Positions 33,363-35,870 of a DNA stretch of 35,870 bases are shown in pieces. The first letter of the stretch is position 1; each line of letters starts with the position of its first letter. Both the position numbers and the translations under genes were made by a program. Location of the stretch: assembly GCA_031264715.1 (NCBI GenBank), contig JAISDP010000231.1:1-35870 (forward strand). The letters run 5' to 3'. Origin of the DNA: Bacteroidales bacterium. GTDB taxonomy: Bacteria > Bacteroidota > Bacteroidia > Bacteroidales > UBA4181. Below the pieces are notes generated by a model that was not told where the DNA came from, ran no database searches, and saw only the letters and a list, made by a program, of their open reading frames with translations.

Positions 33363-34444
33363 AAGAATATTATTCGCCCGCAGACTTCGACGGAGCGCCC
33401 AAGTATGACGCCCATATACACTATCATACATTCGACGGCCTGTTTGTACGCAAGGCGGCAAAAGCCGGCCTGCATCTTTTAACCGTCAACACGAATTTTG
33501 ACATCCTGCCGATAGATGTGCAGTTTGAAATCAGCCGGTCTCTTCACCTGCGCCATCCGCAAACATTCAATTTCCTCGGCGCTTTTGACGCGACAAATTT
33601 CGCTTCTGAAACATTTGCGGATGACTCCGTAAGGCAGATTAAAAAATGCAGGGCTGCAGGAGCAAGAGGTATTAAGATATGGAAAAATGCAGGAATGGTC
33701 TTGAAAAATGAGGCCGGACAGTATCTCATGGCCGATGATCCCCTGTTCGACCCGATATACGCATTCCTCGAAAAAGAAAAAATACCGCTGCTGGCCCATT
33801 TGGGCGAGCCCCGCAATTGCTGGTTACCGCTCGAACGGATGACGACCCATTCCGATCGACAGTATTACAGCAAAAATCCCCAATTTCACATGTACCTGCA
33901 TCCCGAAACGCCATCCTGCGAACAGCAGATCGCGGCGCGGGACCGCATACTGGAGCGTTACCCCGGATTGATATTCGTCGGCGCCCATTTGGGAAGTATG
34001 GAATGGAGTCTGGAGGAGCTGGCAAATCGATTTGACAGGTTCCCCAATTTTTACGTTGACCTTTCGGGACGTATTACTCATATCTTTGAGCAGACGTTTC
34101 GAAACAGGAATGGTGTGATTGATTTTTTTCAAACTTACCGGGACAGGGTAATGTACGGCCTGGATTACTTTGTGTCTCCAAATGGCAGCCGGAACTGGAT
34201 GCGCCCCGTGTGTAAATGTTTTCCCCGCGTGTATATGAACTGGCTGTTTGGACACTTATACGGGGAAATCGAAAAACACTGGCTGTTTTTCGCTACCGAT
34301 CAGGTGATCAAAACGGGAAAGGTACTTAACACGCCCTTATCGCCCAGGTATATCAAAGGAATCAGATTGCCGAAAGATACAGTAGACCGTATCTTTTATG
34401 AGAATGTGCGTCGCGTTTATTTGAATTCGAATTTAAATGGCTAA
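33359..34444 (+). CDS. Amidohydrolase-2 family metal-dependent hydrolase
   Basis: This 361-residue protein starts at a GTG overlapping the WecG stop (GTGA). It has a TIM-barrel amidohydrolase-2 pattern: DAHIHYH (His19, His21), GIKIWKN, LLAHLGEP (His147), GAHLGSMEW (His210) and YGLDYF (Asp269), all expected metal or catalytic ligands. There is no signal peptide, so it should be cytoplasmic. Family members hydrolyse or decarboxylate small cyclic compounds, lactones or amides. Its substrate is unknown; its place between a GT26 and an acyltransferase suggests work on a nucleotide sugar, lipid-linked sugar or small precursor. Length and ligand set look intact. The last 8 bases overlap the next gene. 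Confidence 0.88.
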   Translation: MKEYYSPADFDGAPKYDAHIHYHTFDGLFVRKAAKAGLHLLTVNTNFDILPIDVQFEISRSLHLRHPQTFNFLGAFDATNFASETFADDSVRQIKKCRAAGARGIKIWKNAGMVLKNEAGQYLMADDPLFDPIYAFLEKEKIPLLAHLGEPRNCWLPLERMTTHSDRQYYSKNPQFHMYLHPETPSCEQQIAARDRILERYPGLIFVGAHLGSMEWSLEELANRFDRFPNFYVDLSGRITHIFEQTFRNRNGVIDFFQTYRDRVMYGLDYFVSPNGSRNWMRPVCKCFPRVYMNWLFGHLYGEIEKHWLFFATDQVIKTGKVLNTPLSPRYIKGIRLPKDTVDRIFYENVRRVYLNSNLNG

Positions 34445-35498
34445 AGAGAGGATATATACGATTGATATTGCCAGGGCAATATCAATTATGCTGGTGGTTG
34501 CCGGACACTTTAAGCCGGATGGCAGTCCCGACTGGTGGATGTCAATTTACCATGTGCTTCATACGTTCAGGATGCCGCTTTTCCTGGCGGTAAGCGGCTA
34601 CACCTACATATATCTGGAGCGGGAAAGAGCGGACAAGCGCAGGAGTTATGGGAAGTTTGTACTGCATAAATTTCAACGCTTGATGATCCCGTATTTTTTC
34701 ATTTCTGTTTTTGTGATTGGTACCAAGCTGCTTCTCGGTTCCGGCGCTACTGACAATCCGGTTTCATGGGCGTCTTTCCATGAAATGTTTTATTATCCGG
34801 CGGCAGCCCCGTTCGTATGGTTTGTATATGTGCTGTTCTTTATATTTTTGGTGGTTCCCCTTTTCAAAACGCGCAAGGGATTGGCGGTTCTTTTTGTAGC
34901 GGCGCTCATATTGCATTTCGCGCCCGTTCATTTGCCGGACAAATTTTTGTATGTATCCTACATCAAAAACATGCTGGTGTTTTTTGTTGCGGGATGCCTG
35001 TTCCACGAGTTGCGTAATGTCCGGGCTTTCGTCATGAATATGAATTTCCTCGTTTTTGTTGTGCTTTTTGTTTTATTTTACATGGCAAAACAAAAACAAT
35101 GGGACATGGAGGATATGCCGGTATGTTCCTTCATGGCTTCACTGACCGGCGCGGCCCTGATCATCAAAATAGCCAAATTCATTTCAGAGACCGGAAAAGT
35201 ACAACAGGTATTTTTATCGGTATCGGCCTGTTCATATACGATATACCTGTTTCACACAACTTTTGAAGGCTTTACCAAAGCGGTGTTCGCAAAATTGCCG
35301 CTGCAACTGTATATCGGAGATACGGCCGCATTTGTGATCGAAGCGGTAACAGTGATTTCAGCCGGCATCATTTTACCCATGATCTTGCACTACGTCATTA
35401 CCCGGAAAAGCAAAATAGTATCCTACCTGATAGGGGCAAAGTATAAAAAACAATCACTGCTGTCCGGTAAAATTTTATGTGGGGAGCAATTCAAATAA
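34437..35498 (+). CDS. Membrane acyltransferase (acyltransferase 3 family)
   Basis: This 353-residue polytopic protein opens with IYTIDIARAISIMLVVAGHF, containing the membrane-embedded His, followed by FRMPLFLAVSGYTYIYL and FQRLMIPYFFISVF, all usual for the family. About ten membrane segments follow. It is distant from the two acyltransferases at 19506-21719. It should transfer an acyl group, often acetyl or succinyl, to a polysaccharide sugar. It overlaps the amidohydrolase gene by 8 bases and closes the second operon; a strong hairpin covers its stop codon. Confidence 0.92.
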   Translation: MAKERIYTIDIARAISIMLVVAGHFKPDGSPDWWMSIYHVLHTFRMPLFLAVSGYTYIYLERERADKRRSYGKFVLHKFQRLMIPYFFISVFVIGTKLLLGSGATDNPVSWASFHEMFYYPAAAPFVWFVYVLFFIFLVVPLFKTRKGLAVLFVAALILHFAPVHLPDKFLYVSYIKNMLVFFVAGCLFHELRNVRAFVMNMNFLVFVVLFVLFYMAKQKQWDMEDMPVCSFMASLTGAALIIKIAKFISETGKVQQVFLSVSACSYTIYLFHTTFEGFTKAVFAKLPLQLYIGDTAAFVIEAVTVISAGIILPMILHYVITRKSKIVSYLIGAKYKKQSLLSGKILCGEQFK

Positions 35499-35512
35499 TT
35501 TGAATTGCTCCC
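35482..35512. terminator. 14-bp perfect hairpin over the stop codon
   Basis: GGGAGCAATTCAAA at 35482-35495 pairs exactly with TTTGAATTGCTCCC at 35499-35512 around a three-base TAA loop, which is the stop codon together with a final A of the sense frame (35496-35498). There is no T tract. It may stabilise or end the operon's mRNA. Confidence 0.6.
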
Positions 35513-35543
35513 GGTGCAGGTGCATTCGTTGCAATACAGGGTG

Positions 35544-35624
35544 TTGCCCGTCAGGGTATTCATATCAATAGCATCCATGCGGAAAACATCAACAAATCTC
35601 CGCAGGAGATTCATCATGTGAAAC
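35544..35624 (-). repeat. Dispersed repeat E, copy 2 (inverted)
   Basis: This is the reverse complement of 28642-28722 with about four differences over 81 bases. It lies in the 334-base gene-free gap that follows the polysaccharide operon. The hairpin AATCTCC/GGAGATT is conserved in it. Confidence 0.85.
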
Positions 35625-35655
35625 CCTGTATCCTCAACGCGACAATTCCTGGAAA

Positions 35656-35706
35656 CGTTCTTAATCAGGAATTGTTTTATATCTTCGCACGACGGCATAT
35701 TGGTAG
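35656..35706 (+). repeat. Repeat D, copy 2, with degenerate 21-bp units
   Basis: This segment matches 25361-25411 on the same strand. The -7 box is changed to TATCTTCG. It is followed by TTCAAGTGTAAATTACGTTCC and one or two degenerate copies of the 21-bp unit (to about 35750), against about 13 in the first copy. Confidence 0.8.
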
Positions 35707-35791
35707 CCCTTTCAAGTGTAAATTACGTTCCAACGTGTATAAATTGCACTCCCGGTAGCAAATAATTTTTTATTTTTGAACAAAAACCATT

Positions 35792-35799
35792 TATATTTG
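35792..35799 (+). promoter_or_regulatory. -7 promoter box before the last reading frame
   Basis: TATATTTG fits TAnnTTTG and lies 33 bases before an ATG at 35833. A -33 box is not clear. Confidence 0.5.
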
Positions 35800-35832
35800 C
35801 CGTCGGTTTTTTGATTCAAAAACATCTTGGTC

Positions 35833-35870
35833 ATGTCAAAATCCCTGGACAATTTGTTGCCAATAATGTT
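35833..35870 (+). CDS. Start of an unidentified gene cut by the window end
   Basis: An ATG 33 bases after a -7 box opens a frame reading MSKSLDNLLPIM up to the window end. Twelve residues are too few to identify it. The promoter match is the main reason to believe it is a gene. Confidence 0.35.
   Translation, partial: MSKSLDNLLPIM

Noticed and set aside
35423..35698. 91-residue minus-strand open frame
   Set aside because: It is made of repeat D, repeat E and the antisense end of the acyltransferase gene.

Overview
The window looks like part of a Bacteroidetes chromosome, most likely from the order Bacteroidales. Evidence: promoter -7 boxes of the TAnnTTTG type, A-rich leaders with weak Shine-Dalgarno sequences, an ECF sigma factor of the kind expanded in Bacteroides, a gliding-motility/type IX secretion C-terminal domain paired with a PorP/SprF-like protein, a serine-type sulfatase, and many short dispersed palindromic repeats between genes. 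No rRNA, tRNA, CRISPR array or intact transposase was seen. Genus assignment is not possible from the sequence alone.

Layout. Positions 119-2846: small operon of an SRPBCC protein, a MarR regulator and a sulfatase with C-terminal HEAT repeats. 3035-3754: DUF4197-like lipoprotein. 3755-4119: gap between convergent genes with two hairpins and four 16-bp near-palindromes at an exact 22-bp period. 4120-9880: divergent glycan-catabolism cluster, with a GH20 hexosaminidase and a Gfo/Idh/MocA oxidoreductase on the minus strand and a second Gfo/Idh/MocA protein plus a xylose-isomerase-like TIM barrel on the plus strand. 10244-11887: an ECF sigma factor without a visible anti-sigma gene, then ruvB on the minus strand. 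12203-15744: a large multi-domain surface protein with a type IX sorting domain, overlapped by a PorP/SprF-like gene.

16037-35498 is a Wzx/Wzy-type exopolysaccharide or capsule locus, all on the plus strand. It holds the Wza-like export lipoprotein, a Wzc-like tyrosine kinase, two tandemly duplicated membrane acyltransferases, a Wzy-like polymerase, a Wzx flippase and a GT2. Then come a repeat-rich hypothetical gene, a hexapeptide acetyltransferase, a HigBA toxin-antitoxin pair, a second GT2, a GT4, a secreted GH5, a WecG/TagA (GT26) transferase, a cytoplasmic amidohydrolase and a third acyltransferase. No initiating sugar-phosphate transferase and no UpxY-type antiterminator is visible. The probable working order is: sugars assembled on a lipid carrier by the GTs, O-acylated by the acyltransferases, flipped by Wzx, polymerised by Wzy, exported through Wzc/Wza, and possibly trimmed by the GH5.

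The most unusual material is non-coding: a 165-bp MITE-like element with 26-bp terminal inverted repeats, an 8-bp flanking duplication and four internal three-base-loop hairpins (19303-19467); an array of 21-bp repeats open in reading frames on both strands (25450-25729); related direct repeats bracketing a 10.3-kb half of the polysaccharide locus; a promoter plus attenuator-like leader before the second glycosyltransferase operon (28966-29049); and the four-site 22-bp-phased array at 3867-3948.
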